Origin: Amaurobius ferox
Lineage: Eukaryota > Arthropoda > Arachnida > Araneae > Amaurobiidae
Assembly (NCBI GenBank): GCA_951213105.1
Contig: OX578136.1
Coordinates: 69,239,230-69,303,229, forward strand
Direction: 5' to 3'
DNA: 64,000 nt
How positions within the stretch are numbered: the stretch's first letter is position 1; each line of letters opens with the position of its first letter. Below are positions 1 through 11,606 of this stretch, piece after piece. Both the position numbers and the translations under genes were made by a program. The notes beneath the pieces are model-generated. The model was given only the letters and a program-made list of their open reading frames with translations, searched no databases and was not told the origin of the DNA.

Positions 1-245
1 CCCTCTTTCCCGTTTAAAAGACTGCTTTTATGCCCGGGCAACACTCACGGTACCAATGCCATGCAGAAGTCATACTTCCGTATATGTGTCAAATCAAAAA
101 CACTCGAAAAAGTGCAGAGTAAACAAATAGGAATCTACCAGGATTGCAAGGGAAGGAAAAGAATGGAAATGCAGCAAATGCCAGAGTGCCTTATATATAA
201 AAGCAGTTTACGCATGCGTAATACGTTATTTTTACTTTCATCGTT

Positions 246-2941
246 CTATACCTCTGCCATATCCCTTAAATAAGCATTTTCTCCCTTTTTTGTATTAAAT
301 AGGGAATTATAATAACATGTCAGAAAGCCAACTGGATAATTCCGTTTTATTGCCTCCTTCATAATATTCCTATTATGTATGATGCAATCTGACTTGAAAG
401 TATTAATGCGTTGATTTCTTTTGAGGTGACCTATGACGACATTTCTGAAGATGTTTTTGGTCAAATTGGAACTCCAATCTATAATATGATTGATTTCCAT
501 ATTGAAATTATTTCTCTTGTCATATAAGACGGTATAAGTACCATATCTACTGTCATGTTTTAGTGTGATATCTAGAAAATCAACACTATCATCCTCCTTA
601 CTTTTATTCTCAATCAATTCCAGTTCTTTTGGATAAAAAGTAAAATCAAATTGGGGTGTATTCTTATATTGCCCAACAAGGACATCGTCAACATAACGAA
701 AGTATGGCATTTCGTGTAGTATATGAGTGCCATTTTCAAATTTATTCAAGTATAGATCGGCGAGCAGGGATGAACAACCCCCTCCCATGGGAATACCCTT
801 CACCTGTTGAAAATAGCTGGTGCCATCAAATAAGATATTTTCAAATAACACAATGCGAATCAGGTCCTTGTATTTTCTGAAGGTAATATGTTCTTTTAAG
901 TCATATATTTCATGTAGTTCCTTCAAAATTTCATATAGATTTTCCAGATTGATGTTGTTGAATAAATCACGGAAATCGTAACTTTTGAAACGTATATCCT
1001 TGCTATAAAATGGAAGTCGGTTGATGACATCGTAACTATTATTTATCATTACTGTTCCTTGTTTCTTGAGTATAATCAGAACATTTTTAAGTATATTTAA
1101 AAGTTTTTCATTTGCAATTGTCAAATAGGATCCACATCCCACAGTCACCGGCCGGAATTTGACTGGATTTTTATGAAGTTTTGGTATTAATACCAGATAT
1201 GGAAAGTTAACTACTTTCCATATCTGGTATTAATACCAAATATGGAAAGTAGTTCGATATCAATTAGTTTATACAGATCTTTGATTTTATTTGCCAGACA
1301 ATTTCCATTTTGTTGTAAAGGGGAGTACATTTGTTTGTCAAGATAACTATTTTTTAAAGTATCAACGTAGTATTTTCTGCATGTGAAAGCGTAATTTGAT
1401 ACTACTTTATCAGTATAAGTTATAACATATTTATCTTCATATTTATTGACTGCATTTTGAAGAGAAGGATAATACGTTTTTTTACACACTGTTTTGTAGT
1501 GGAGATTGAACATTTTGGTAAGGTTGTATTGCCATTCTTGGAAAGCTTGTATTGGCATGCTGTATTTTACGGCGAGTTTATATGTAAATTTCTTTAAATC
1601 TTGTTCAAAGTCCTTTTTAATATTTGTGAAATCTTGTATACGAAATTTCGTACCAAGTTGAAGCATAGATTTTAACTTCCGATTATCCAATAGATCCAGG
1701 TTTCCAGTGACAATGTGCCCATGATGGGTGTCTATATAAGGGCTGTTTTGACAACTACACTCTTCACTTTGATATACATGGATGTTTCTGCTTATACGAT
1801 TATAATTAAATATTTTTCTACCATTGGTTTGCACAAATTTATAAATCAGCTTTACCTCGATGTCAGGTATTGGCAAGAGATGTGCCAAGTTTTTTATATA
1901 TGTCTTGATTGGTATTCCATCATAATTTTTATTTTTGTAGGTAGTAACAAAAAGCTCTGCTGTAGTAGTTTTCTTCCGGGTAGAGGGTTTTAATACTATG
2001 TTTAATGTACTGGCCCTTAGTTTAAGTAAATCCATCATTATAGCGTAATTTGTACAAGCATTTTCATTATTGTTAACAAATAGATGTTCTTCGAGTTGAT
2101 ACTCTTTCAAATAACACCAGATGCGTTGAATATAACGTTTTTTTATACTAAATATAAGATTTTTAATCCATCCAGGTTTTATTATTATTCCTGTACACAC
2201 ATTTTTTATGAACGTTTCGATCTTTTCAAGAGTTGCATTATAACTGATTTTATTATGTTTTCTTTTTCCCCTTTGCCATCTCTTTTTTATAGCACAATGG
2301 ATATCTTGTAATACAGGGTTACGTTTTTCATTTTTACAGGATTCCAAATTATAATTGTCATTAAATATGATCGTATTGAGTCCATACGGGAAAGCTGTTC
2401 CATATTGTTGGATGTGTGTATTTTCCCACCAAAGTCTTTCTGACAGGTTTGGTACAACATCGATGATTGTAACAATTATTTGTGAAAAATCATGGCTTCC
2501 ATAATGACGGAGTTCCAAATTGGTGATAGTTGCATCAGTGAGAAGAGATTTGCCGATTTGACTTCGATGTAAGTTTATTCGCAAATGTAAACGATTTTTG
2601 GTTTGGCCGATATATTTGGCATTGCATGTTTGGCAAGTTATACAGTAGATGACATTATAGGTTTTGCAGAATATACCGTAACGGGGATCTTGAGTAGATA
2701 TTTGGAGAGGGTCTGCCACTGGGCAGAGTTTACATCGATGTGATTGGCATTTTTTAAACTTAAAATCACGTATTCTATTAAAATAATGGCGATATGAATA
2801 TTTAAAAAAGGGTGATCCATTAAGATTAAGGATCGAGTCGGTAGAACAATGAGAAACATTACAGACGCTATTTATATTAGTCACAGAGTAGTCAATAACA
2901 TGTTGCACAGGCTTGAAATATTTCTTTATGTTAGACATCAT
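246..2941 (-). pseudogene. PLE unit 1 GIY-YIG/RT ORF, split by a palindromic insertion
   Basis: This is the same protein as the intact copy at 7842-10505, broken in two. The first part (2941 down to 1211) carries the Cys cluster, the GIY-YIG domain and the central region. It follows the intact frame to residue 564, then reads about a dozen foreign residues to a TAG at 1211-1213. The second part (1148 down to 246) resumes at the equivalent of Val588 through a GTG codon and keeps the RT core with YVDD. Its first in-frame Met is at the equivalent of residue 621. The cause is a net 32-bp insertion between 1217 and 1251. As it stands the copy would give an endonuclease without RT. Unit 2 has the same lesion. 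Confidence 0.88.
1183..1237. repeat. 55-bp perfect palindrome formed by the insertion in unit 1
   Basis: Two perfectly complementary 25-base arms flank a 5-base centre. Intact units have only the right-hand arm in transcript orientation, and the 32-bp insertion supplies its inverted copy. This is what a replication or reverse-transcription template switch on a short quasi-palindrome would leave. Confidence 0.85.
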
Positions 2942-4043
2942 ATACAAAGCTTGAGGGTCACTGGTTAACGATAATACTACTACCCTGTATTGTTGTATTA
3001 CCGGGCATATACTCTAGAACAGTATGTTTGCCAGTCACTAAAAAATATAGTTGTATTCATTCATAAAGTATCATTTCAACAGTTTATATCTCTTATTGAG
3101 GAGTAAATGTAAATCGTGATTCTTTTTACCAAATCCACCATCTTGCTCATTAAAGCTGTGTAGAAATTATAAAACATACTTTAAACGCGATATCCTCACA
3201 AAGCATATCAGAATAGCCTGGATGTGCGAATGCATGACTCAGTGACTTTTTGAACATTTTAAACTTTTTTTTTGGTTTTCATATAATATCATTTCATTGA
3301 AATACGTTATTTGTAAAATGGACGTAGATATATATTATCCGTGTTAGATAACGCTAAAACACAATAAAACACTTAAAAGGCAAATACTACCTTGTTAAAA
3401 ACATGCTAAAAGAGTTACAATTCGTGACATAAGAAATCAACATGGAATCAAAATAACACAACATACCATAGTGCGTCCCCAGTCTTAACCTAAAAGCCGA
3501 TCCAACAACACACGGAAGACCACCACAGCACGTGTATGGTCCGAGAAGCAACCCAGGTCATAAAACATCGAACAAGATAAACGAGACGACATATCCGCGC
3601 AATGCTGCAAGACATAGTGTCCCTATATATAAAGCATAGTAAACATAAAAAATTAAAATTATTTCCACAGTTTTCCAATTATTCTCCAGAAGTTGGCGCA
3701 AAGCAGCGCACTCTCCTAAAGTAACATACAAGATTCATATGAAAAAATGAGGGAAATGACCAAATGCAAGGCATAAAATGGTAGAGGGGGATGGCGACCC
3801 CTCTTTCCCGTTTAAAAGACTGCTTTTATGCCCGGGCAACACTCACGGTACCAATGCCTTGCAGAAGTCATACTTCCGTATATGTGTCAAATCAAAAACA
3901 CTCGAAAAAGTGCAGAGTAAACAAATAGGAATCTACCAGGATTGCAAGGGAAGGAAAAGAATGGAAATGCAGCAAATGCCAGAGTGCCTTATATATAAAA
4001 GCAGTTTACGCATGCGTAATACGTTATTTTTACTTTCATCGTT
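2942..4043 (-). other. PLE non-coding segment between unit 2 3' region and unit 1 5' leader
   Basis: Reading leftward it holds the 3' region of unit 2 (4043 to about 3730), then the 5' leader of unit 1. A stem-loop lies at 3783-3804. Private differences include T-A-A instead of T-A-T near 2968 and gcgcact instead of gcacact near 3703. A 62-codon minus ORF (3490-3678) recurs in every unit, but I see no domain in it. No splice signal or poly(A) tail is obvious. Confidence 0.7.
3783..3804 (-). other. Conserved 3' stem-loop of the PLE (one per unit)
   Basis: A 7-bp perfect stem (AGAGGGG with CCCCTCT) closes an 8-base loop. It recurs at 7581-7602, 11346-11367, 15112-15133 and 18877-18898, about 265 nt downstream of each stop codon. 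The divergent PLE at 22 kb has the same stem-loop (22153-22174 and 22768-22789) with CAAGGGG/CCCCTTG, so two base pairs change on both sides. In both families AACGGGA precedes it in the transcript, and a CCGTGAGTG block lies further upstream. It may be a recognition site for the element's RT or part of a ribozyme-like fold. I did not find a canonical hammerhead core. Confidence 0.6.
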
Positions 4044-6739
4044 CTATACCTCTGCCATATCCCTTAAATAAGCATTTTCTCCCTTTTTTGTATTAAATAG
4101 GGAATTATAATAACATGTCAGAAAGCCAACTGGATAATTCCGTTTTATTGCCTCCTTCATAATATTCCTATTATGTATGATGCAATCTGACTTGAAAGTA
4201 TTAATGCGTTGATTTCTTTTGAGGTGACCTATGACGACATTTCTGAAGATGTTTTTGGTCAAATTGGAACTCCAATCTATAATATGATTGATTTCCATAT
4301 TGAAATTATTTCTCTTGTCATATAAGACGGTATAAGTACCATATCTACTGTCATGTTTTAGTGTGATATCTAGAAAATCAACACTATCATCCTCCTTACT
4401 TTTATTCTCAATCAATTCCAGTTCTTTTGGATAAAAAGTAAAATCAAATTGGGGTGTATTCTTATATTGCCCAACAAGGACATCGTCAACATAACGAAAG
4501 TATGGCATTTCGTGTAGTATATGAGTGCCATTTTCAAATTTATTCAAGTATAGATCGGCGAGCAGGGATGAACAACCCCCTCCCATGGGAATACCCTTCA
4601 CCTGTTGAAAATAGCTGGTGCCATCAAATAAGATATTTTCAAATAACACAATGCGAATCAGGTCCTTGTATTTTCTGAAGGTAATATGTTCTTTTAAGTC
4701 ATATATTTCATGTAGTTCCTTCAAAATTTCATATAGATTTTCCAGATTGATGTTGTTGAATAAATCACGGAAATCGTAACTTTTGAAACGTATATCCTTG
4801 CTATAAAATGGAAGTCGGTTGATGACATCGTAACTATTATTTATCATTACTGTTCCTTGTTTCTTGAGTATAATCAGAACATTTTTAAGTATATTTAAAA
4901 GTTTTTCATTTGCAATTGTCAAATAGGATCCACATCCCACAGTCACCGGCCGGAATTTGACTGGATTTTTATGAAGTTTTGGTATTAATACCAGATATGG
5001 AAAGTTAACTACTTTCCATATCTGGTATTAATACCAAATATGGAAAGTAGTTCGATATCAATTAGTTTATACAGATCTTTGATTTTATTTGCCAGACAAT
5101 TTCCATTTTGTTGTAAAGGGGAGTACATTTGTTTGTCAAGATAACTATTTTTTAAAGTATCAACGTAGTATTTTCTGCATGTGAAAGCGTAATTTGATAC
5201 TACTTTATCAGTATAAGTTATAACATATTTATCTTCATATTTATTGACTGCATTTTGAAGAGAAGGATAATACGTTTTTTTACACACTGTTTTGTAGTGG
5301 AGATTGAACATTTTGGTAAGGTTGTATTGCCATTCTTGGAAAGCTTGTATTGGCATGCTGTATTTTACGGCGAGTTTATATGTAAATTTCTTTAAATCTT
5401 GTTCAAAGTCCTTTTTAATATTTGTGAAATCTTGTATACGAAATTTCGTACCAAGTTGAAGCATAGATTTTAACTTCCGATTATCCAATAGATCCAGGTT
5501 TCCAGTGACAATGTGCCCATGATGGGTGTCTATATAAGGGCTGTTTTGACAACTACACTCTTCACTTTGATATACATGGATGTTTCTGCTTATACGATTA
5601 TAATTAAATATTTTTCTACCATTGGTTTGCACAAATTTATAAATCAGCTTTACCTCGATGTCAGGTATTGGCAAGAGATGTGCCAAGTTTTTTATATATG
5701 TCTTGATTGGTATTCCATCATAATTTTTATTTTTGTAGGTAGTAACAAAAAGCTCTGCTGTAGTAGTTTTCTTCCGGGTAGAGGGTTTTAATACTATGTT
5801 TAATGTACTGGCCCTTAGTTTAAGTAAATCCATCATTATAGCGTAATTTGTACAAGCATTTTCATTATTGTTAACAAATAGATGTTCTTCGAGTTGATAC
5901 TCTTTCAAATAACACCAGATGCGTTGAATATAACGTTTTTTTATACTAAATATAAGATTTTTAATCCATCCAGGTTTTATTATTATTCCTGTACACACAT
6001 TTTTTATGAACGTTTCGATCTTTTCAAGAGTTGCATTATAACTGATTTTATTATGTTTTCTTTTTCCCCTTTGCCATCTCTTTTTTATAGCACAATGGAT
6101 ATCTTGTAATACAGGGTTACGTTTTTCATTTTTACAGGATTCCAAATTATAATTGACATTAAATATGATCGTATTGAGTCCATACGGGAAAGCTGTTCCA
6201 TATTGTTGGATGTGTGTATTTTCCCACCAAAGTCTTTCTGACAGGTTTGGTACAACATCGATGATTGTAACAATTATTTGTGAAAAATCATGGCTTCCAT
6301 AATGACGGAGTTCCAAATTGGTGATAGTTGCATCAGTGAGAAGAGATTTGCCGATTTGACTTCGATGTAAGTTTATTCGCAAATGTAAACGATTTTTGGT
6401 TTGGCCGATATATTTGGCATTGCATGTTTGGCAAGTTATACAGTAGATGACATTATAGGTTTTGCAGAATATACCGTAACGGGGATCTTGAGTAGATATT
6501 TGGAGAGGGTCTGCCACTGGGCAGAGTTTACATCGATGTGATTGGCATTTTTTAAACTTAAAATCACGTATTCTATTAAAATAATGGCGATATGAATATT
6601 TAAAAAAGGGTGATCCATTAAGATTAAGGATCGAGTCGGTAGAACAATGAGAAACATTACAGACGCTATTTATATTAGTCACAGAGTAGTCAATAACATG
6701 TTGCACAGGCTTGAAATATTTCTTTATGTTAGACATCAT
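4044..6739 (-). pseudogene. PLE unit 2 GIY-YIG/RT ORF, split by the same palindromic insertion
   Basis: The endonuclease part runs 6739 to 5009 and the RT part 4946 to 4044, with break point, early stop and GTG re-opening exactly as in unit 1. It has one private amino-acid change, Asp to Val at residue 195 of the intact numbering, just after the GIY-YIG domain. All RT motifs remain in the second part. Sharing an identical complex lesion with its neighbour means units 1 and 2 derive from one mutated unit by duplication or conversion. Confidence 0.88.
4981..5035. repeat. 55-bp perfect palindrome in unit 2
   Basis: Same structure and sequence as 1183-1237, offset by exactly one 3798-bp unit. 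Confidence 0.85.
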
Positions 6740-7841
6740 ATACAAAGCTTGAGGGTCACTGGTTATCGATAATACTACTACCCTGTATTGTTGTATTTCC
6801 GGGCATATACTCTAGAACAGTATGTTTGCCAGTCACTAAAAAATATAGTTGTATTCATTCATAAAGTATCATTTCAACAGTTTATATCTCTTATTGAGGA
6901 GTAAATGTAAATCGTGATTCTTTTTACCAAATCCACCATCTTGCTCATTAAAGCTGTGTAGAAATTATAAAACATACTTTAAACGCGATATCCTCACAAA
7001 GCATATCAGAATAGCCTGGATGTGCGAATGCATGACTCAGTGACTTTTTGAACATTTTAAACTTTTTTTTTGGTTTTCATATAATATCATTTCATTGAAA
7101 TACGTTATTTGTAAAATGGACGTAGATATATATTATCCGTGTTAGATAACGCTAAAACACAATAAAACACTTAAAAGGCAAATACTACCTTGTTAAAAAC
7201 ATGCTAAAAGAGTTACAATTCGTGACATAAGAAATCAACATGGAATCAAAATAACACAACATACCATAGTGCGTCCCCAGTCTTAACCTAAAAGCCGATC
7301 CAACAACACACGGAAGACCACCACAGCACGTGTATGGTCCGAGAAGCAACCCAGGTCATAAAACATCGAACAAGATAAACGAGACGACATATCCGCGCAA
7401 TGCTGCAAGACATAGTGTCCCTATATATAAAGCATAGTAAACATAAAAAATTAAAATTATTTCCACAGTTTTCCAATTATTCTCCAGAAGTTGGCGCAAA
7501 GCAGCACACTCTCCTAAAGTAACATACAAGATTCATATGAAAAAATGAGGGAAATGACCAAATGCAAGGCATAAAATGGTAGAGGGGGATGGCGACCCCT
7601 CTTTCCCGTTTAAAAGACTGCTTTTATGCCCGGGCAGCACTCACGGTACCAATGCCATGCAGAAGTCATACTTCCGTATATGTGTCAAATCAAAAACACT
7701 CGAAAAAGTGCAGAGTAAACAAATAGGAATCTACCAGGATTGCAAGGGAAGGAAAAGAATGGAAATGCAGCAAATGCCAGAGTGCCTTATATATAAAAGC
7801 AGTTTACGCATGCGTAATACGTTATTTTTACTTTCATCGTT
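6740..7841 (-). other. PLE non-coding segment: unit 3 3' region, then unit 2 5' leader
   Basis: The 3' region of unit 3 occupies 7841-7528 and contains the stem-loop at 7581-7602. The leader of unit 2 occupies 7527-6740. A minus-strand TATA-like stretch (TTTATATATAG, 7421-7433) lies about 95 bp inside the leader and about 690 bp before the ATG, so a start near 7395 is possible. That promoter is weakly supported. The leader also has an A-to-T change near 6796. Confidence 0.6.
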
Positions 7842-10505
7842 CTATACCTCTGCCATATCCCTTAAATAAGCATTTTCTCCCTTTTTTGTATTAAATAGGG
7901 AATTATAATAACATGTCAGAAAGCCAACTGGATAATTCCGTTTTATTGCCTCCTTCATAATATTCCTATTATGTATGATGCAATCTGACTTGAAAGTATT
8001 AATGCGTTGATTTCTTTTGAGGTGACCTATGACGACATTTCTGAAGATGTTTTTGGTCAAATTGGAACTCCAATCTATAATATGATTGATTTCCATATTG
8101 AAATTATTTCTCTTGTCATATAAGACGGTATAAGTACCATATCTACTGTCATGTTTTAGTGTGATATCTAGAAAATCAACACTATCATCCTCCTTACTTT
8201 TATTCTCAATCAATTCCAGTTCTTTTGGATAAAAAGTAAAATCAAATTGGGGTGTATTCTTATATTGCCCAACAAGGACATCGTCAACATAACGAAAGTA
8301 TGGCATTTCGTGTAGTATATGAGTGCCATTTTCAAATTTATTCAAGTATAGATCGGCGAGCAGGGATGAACAACCCCCTCCCATGGGAATACCCTTCACC
8401 TGTTGAAAATAGCTGGTGCCATCAAATAAGATATTTTCAAATAACACAATGCGAATCAGGTCCTTGTATTTTCTGAAGGTAATATGTTCTTTTAAGTCAT
8501 ATATTTCATGTAGTTCCTTCAAAATTTCATATAGATTTTCCAGATTGATGTTGTTGAATAAATCACGGAAATCGTAACTTTTGAAACGTATATCCTTGCT
8601 ATAAAATGGAAGTCGGTTGATGACATCGTAACTATTATTTATCATTACTGTTCCTTGTTTCTTGAGTATAATCAGAACATTTTTAAGTATATTTAAAAGT
8701 TTTTCATTTGCAATTGTCAAATAGGATCCACATCCCACAGTCACCGGCCGGAATTTGACTGGATTTTTATGAAGTTTTGGTATTAATACCAGATATGGAA
8801 AGTTAACTACTTTAAGTTCGATATCAATTAGTTTATACAGATCTTTGATTTTATTTGCCAGACAATTTCCATTTTGTTGTAAAGGGGAGTACATTTGTTT
8901 GTCAAGATAACTATTTTTTAAAGTATCAACGTAGTATTTTCTGCATGTGAAAGCGTAATTTGATACTACTTTATCAGTATAAGTTATAACATATTTATCT
9001 TCATATTTATTGACTGCATTTTGAAGAGAAGGATAATACGTTTTTTTACACACTGTTTTGTAGTGGAGATTGAACATTTTGGTAAGTTTGTATTGCCATT
9101 CTTGGAAAGCTTGTATTGGCATGCTGTATTTTACGGCGAGTTTATATGTAAATTTCTTTAAATCTTGTTCAAAGTCCTTTTTAATATTTGTGAAATCTTG
9201 TATACGAAATTTCGTACCAAGTTGAAGCATAGATTTTAACTTCCGATTATCCAATAGATCCAGGTTTCCAGTGACAATGTGCCCATGATGGGTGTCTATA
9301 TAAGGGCTGTTTTGACAACTACACTCTTCACTTTGATATACATGGATGTTTCTGCTTATACGATTATAATTAAATATTTTTCTACCATTGGTTTGCACAA
9401 ATTTATAAATCAGCTTTACCTCGATGTCAGGTATTGGCAAGAGATGTGCCAAGTTTTTTATATATGTCTTGATTGGTATTCCATCATAATTTTTATTTTT
9501 GTAGGTAGTAACAAAAAGCTCTGCTGTAGTAGTTTTCTTCCGGGTAGAGGGTTTTAATACTATGTTTAATGTACTGGCCCTTAGTTTAAGTAAATCCATC
9601 ATTATAGCGTAATTTGTACAAGCATTTTCATTATTGTTAACAAATAGATGTTCTTCGAGTTGATACTCTTTCAAATAACACCAGATGCGTTGAATATAAC
9701 GTTTTTTTATACTAAATATAAGATTTTTAATCCATCCAGGTTTTATTATTATTCCTGTACACACATTTTTTATGAACGTTTCGATCTTTTCAAGAGTTGC
9801 ATTATAACTGATTTTATTATGTTTTCTTTTTCCCCTTTGCCATCTCTTTTTTATAGCACAATGGATATCTTGTAATACAGGGTTACGTTTTTCATTTTTA
9901 CAGGATTCCAAATTATAATTGTCATTAAATATGATCGTATTGAGTCCATACGGGAAAGCTGTTCCATATTGTTGGATGTGTGTATTTTCCCACCAAAGTC
10001 TTTCTGACAGGTTTGGTACAACATCGATGATTGTAGCAATTATTTGTGAAAAATCATGGCTTCCATAATGACGGAGTTCCAAATTGGTGATAGTTGCATC
10101 AGTGAGAAGAGATTTGCCGATTTGACTTCGATGTAAGTTTATTCGCAAATGTAAACGATTTTTGGTTTGGCCGATATATTTGGCATTGCATGTTTGGCAA
10201 GTTATACAGTAGATGACATTATAGGTTTTGCAGAATATACCGTAACGGGGATCTTGAGTAGATATTTGGAGAGGGTCTGCCACTGGGCAGAGTTTACATC
10301 GATGTGATTGGCATTTTTTAAACTTAAAATCACGTATTCTATTAAAATAATGGCGATATGAATATTTAAAAAAGGGTGATCCATTAAGATTAAGGATCGA
10401 GTCGGTAGAACAATGAGAAACATTACAGACGCTATTTATATTAGTCACAGAGTAGTCAATAACATGTTGCACAGGCTTGAAATATTTCTTTATGTTAGAC
10501 ATCAT
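7842..10505 (-). CDS. Penelope-like element protein: N-terminal GIY-YIG endonuclease fused to reverse transcriptase (unit 3)
   Basis: The intact ORF has 887 codons from the first ATG. It is open a little further upstream, but only through TTG and other non-ATG codons. Order of parts: a Cys cluster at 65-73 (C-x4-C-x2-C, zinc-ribbon-like); a GIY-YIG domain at about 97-190 with IYC, KYIGQT (109-114), Arg117/121 and a WWE ending at Glu173; a basic linker; a Cys/His segment (394-409) running into HGHIVTGNLDLL, a block typical of PLE pre-RT regions; then RT. RT landmarks are IPKLHK (575-580), Asp645 (motif A), QVKGIPMGGG (702-711, motif B), YVDD (739-742, motif C) and FLDITL (778-783). There is no C-terminal GIY-YIG. 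Expected role is nicking DNA and priming reverse transcription there. Private changes are Val157Ala and Asn473Lys. Confidence 0.93.
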   Translation of the reverse strand: MMSNIKKYFKPVQHVIDYSVTNINSVCNVSHCSTDSILNLNGSPFFKYSYRHYFNRIRDFKFKKCQSHRCKLCPVADPLQISTQDPRYGIFCKTYNVIYCITCQTCNAKYIGQTKNRLHLRINLHRSQIGKSLLTDATITNLELRHYGSHDFSQIIATIIDVVPNLSERLWWENTHIQQYGTAFPYGLNTIIFNDNYNLESCKNEKRNPVLQDIHCAIKKRWQRGKRKHNKISYNATLEKIETFIKNVCTGIIIKPGWIKNLIFSIKKRYIQRIWCYLKEYQLEEHLFVNNNENACTNYAIMMDLLKLRASTLNIVLKPSTRKKTTTAELFVTTYKNKNYDGIPIKTYIKNLAHLLPIPDIEVKLIYKFVQTNGRKIFNYNRISRNIHVYQSEECSCQNSPYIDTHHGHIVTGNLDLLDNRKLKSMLQLGTKFRIQDFTNIKKDFEQDLKKFTYKLAVKYSMPIQAFQEWQYKLTKMFNLHYKTVCKKTYYPSLQNAVNKYEDKYVITYTDKVVSNYAFTCRKYYVDTLKNSYLDKQMYSPLQQNGNCLANKIKDLYKLIDIELKVVNFPYLVLIPKLHKNPVKFRPVTVGCGSYLTIANEKLLNILKNVLIILKKQGTVMINNSYDVINRLPFYSKDIRFKSYDFRDLFNNINLENLYEILKELHEIYDLKEHITFRKYKDLIRIVLFENILFDGTSYFQQVKGIPMGGGCSSLLADLYLNKFENGTHILHEMPYFRYVDDVLVGQYKNTPQFDFTFYPKELELIENKSKEDDSVDFLDITLKHDSRYGTYTVLYDKRNNFNMEINHIIDWSSNLTKNIFRNVVIGHLKRNQRINTFKSDCIIHNRNIMKEAIKRNYPVGFLTCYYNSLFNTKKGENAYLRDMAEV

Positions 10506-11606
10506 ATACAAAGCTTGAGGGTCACTGGTTATCGATAATACTACTACCCTGTATTGTTGTATTACCGGGCATATACTCTAGAACAGTATGTTTGCCAGTC
10601 ACTAAAAATATAGTTGTATTCATTCATAAAGTATCATTTCAACAGTTTATATCTCTTATTGAGGAGTAAATGTAAATCGTGATTCTTTTTACCAAATCCA
10701 CCATCTTGCTCATTAAAGCTGTGTAGAAATTATAAAACATACTTTAAACGCGATATCCTCACAAAGCATATCAGAATAGCCTGGATGTGCGAATGCATGA
10801 CTCAGTGACTTTTTGAACATTTTAAACTTTTTTTTTGGTTTTCATATAATATCATTTCATTGAAATACGTTATTTGTAAAATGGACGTAGATATATATTA
10901 TCCGTGTTAGATAACGCTAAAACACAATAAAACACTTAAAAGGCAAATACTACCTTGTTAAAAACATGCTAAAAGAGTTACAATTCGTGACATAAGAAAT
11001 CAACATGGAATCAAAATAACACAACATACCATAGTGCGTCCCCAGTCTTAACCTAAAAGCCGATCCAACAACACACGGAAGACCACCACAGCACGTGTAT
11101 GGTCCGAGAAGCAACCCAGGTCATAAAACATCGAACAAGATAAACGAGACGACATATCCGCGCAATGCTGCAAGACATAGTGTCCCTATATATAAAGCAT
11201 AGTAAACATAAAAAATTAAAATTATTTCCACAGTTTTCCAATTATTCTCCAGAAGTTGGCGCAAAGCAGCACACTCTCCTAAAGTAACATACAAGATTCA
11301 TATGAAAAAATGAGGGAAATGACTAAATGCAAGGCATAAAATGGTAGAGGGGGATGGCGACCCCTCTTTCCCGTTTAAAAGACTGCTTTTATGCCCGGGC
11401 AGCACTCACGGTACCAATGCCATGCAGAAGTCATACTTCCGTATATGTGTCAAATCAAAAACACTCGAAAAAGTGCAGAGTAAACAAATAGGAATCTACC
11501 AGGATTGCAAGGGAAGGAAAAGAATGGAAATGCAGCAAATGCCAGAGTGCCTTATATATAAAAGCAGTTTACGCATGCGTAATACGTTATTTTTACTTTC
11601 ATCGTT
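10506..11606 (-). other. PLE non-coding segment: unit 4 3' region, then unit 3 5' leader
   Basis: The stem-loop is at 11346-11367. An A run near 10604 is one base shorter than in units 1 and 2, which with the 32-bp insertion explains the 33-bp difference in period. The segment shares gactaaatg near 11325 with the next junction (about 15091), where the other junctions have gaccaaatg. Confidence 0.7.

Noticed and set aside
3490..3678. 62-codon minus-strand ORF in each PLE leader
   Set aside because: A one-base insertion near 14990 changes its N-terminus without consequence, and it has no motif. It is probably non-coding.
3778..4071. 97-codon plus-strand ORF starting MVEGDGDPS, repeated in each unit
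   Set aside because: It lies antisense to the PLE 3' region and the ORF end, has no domain, and its conservation follows from the identity of the whole array.
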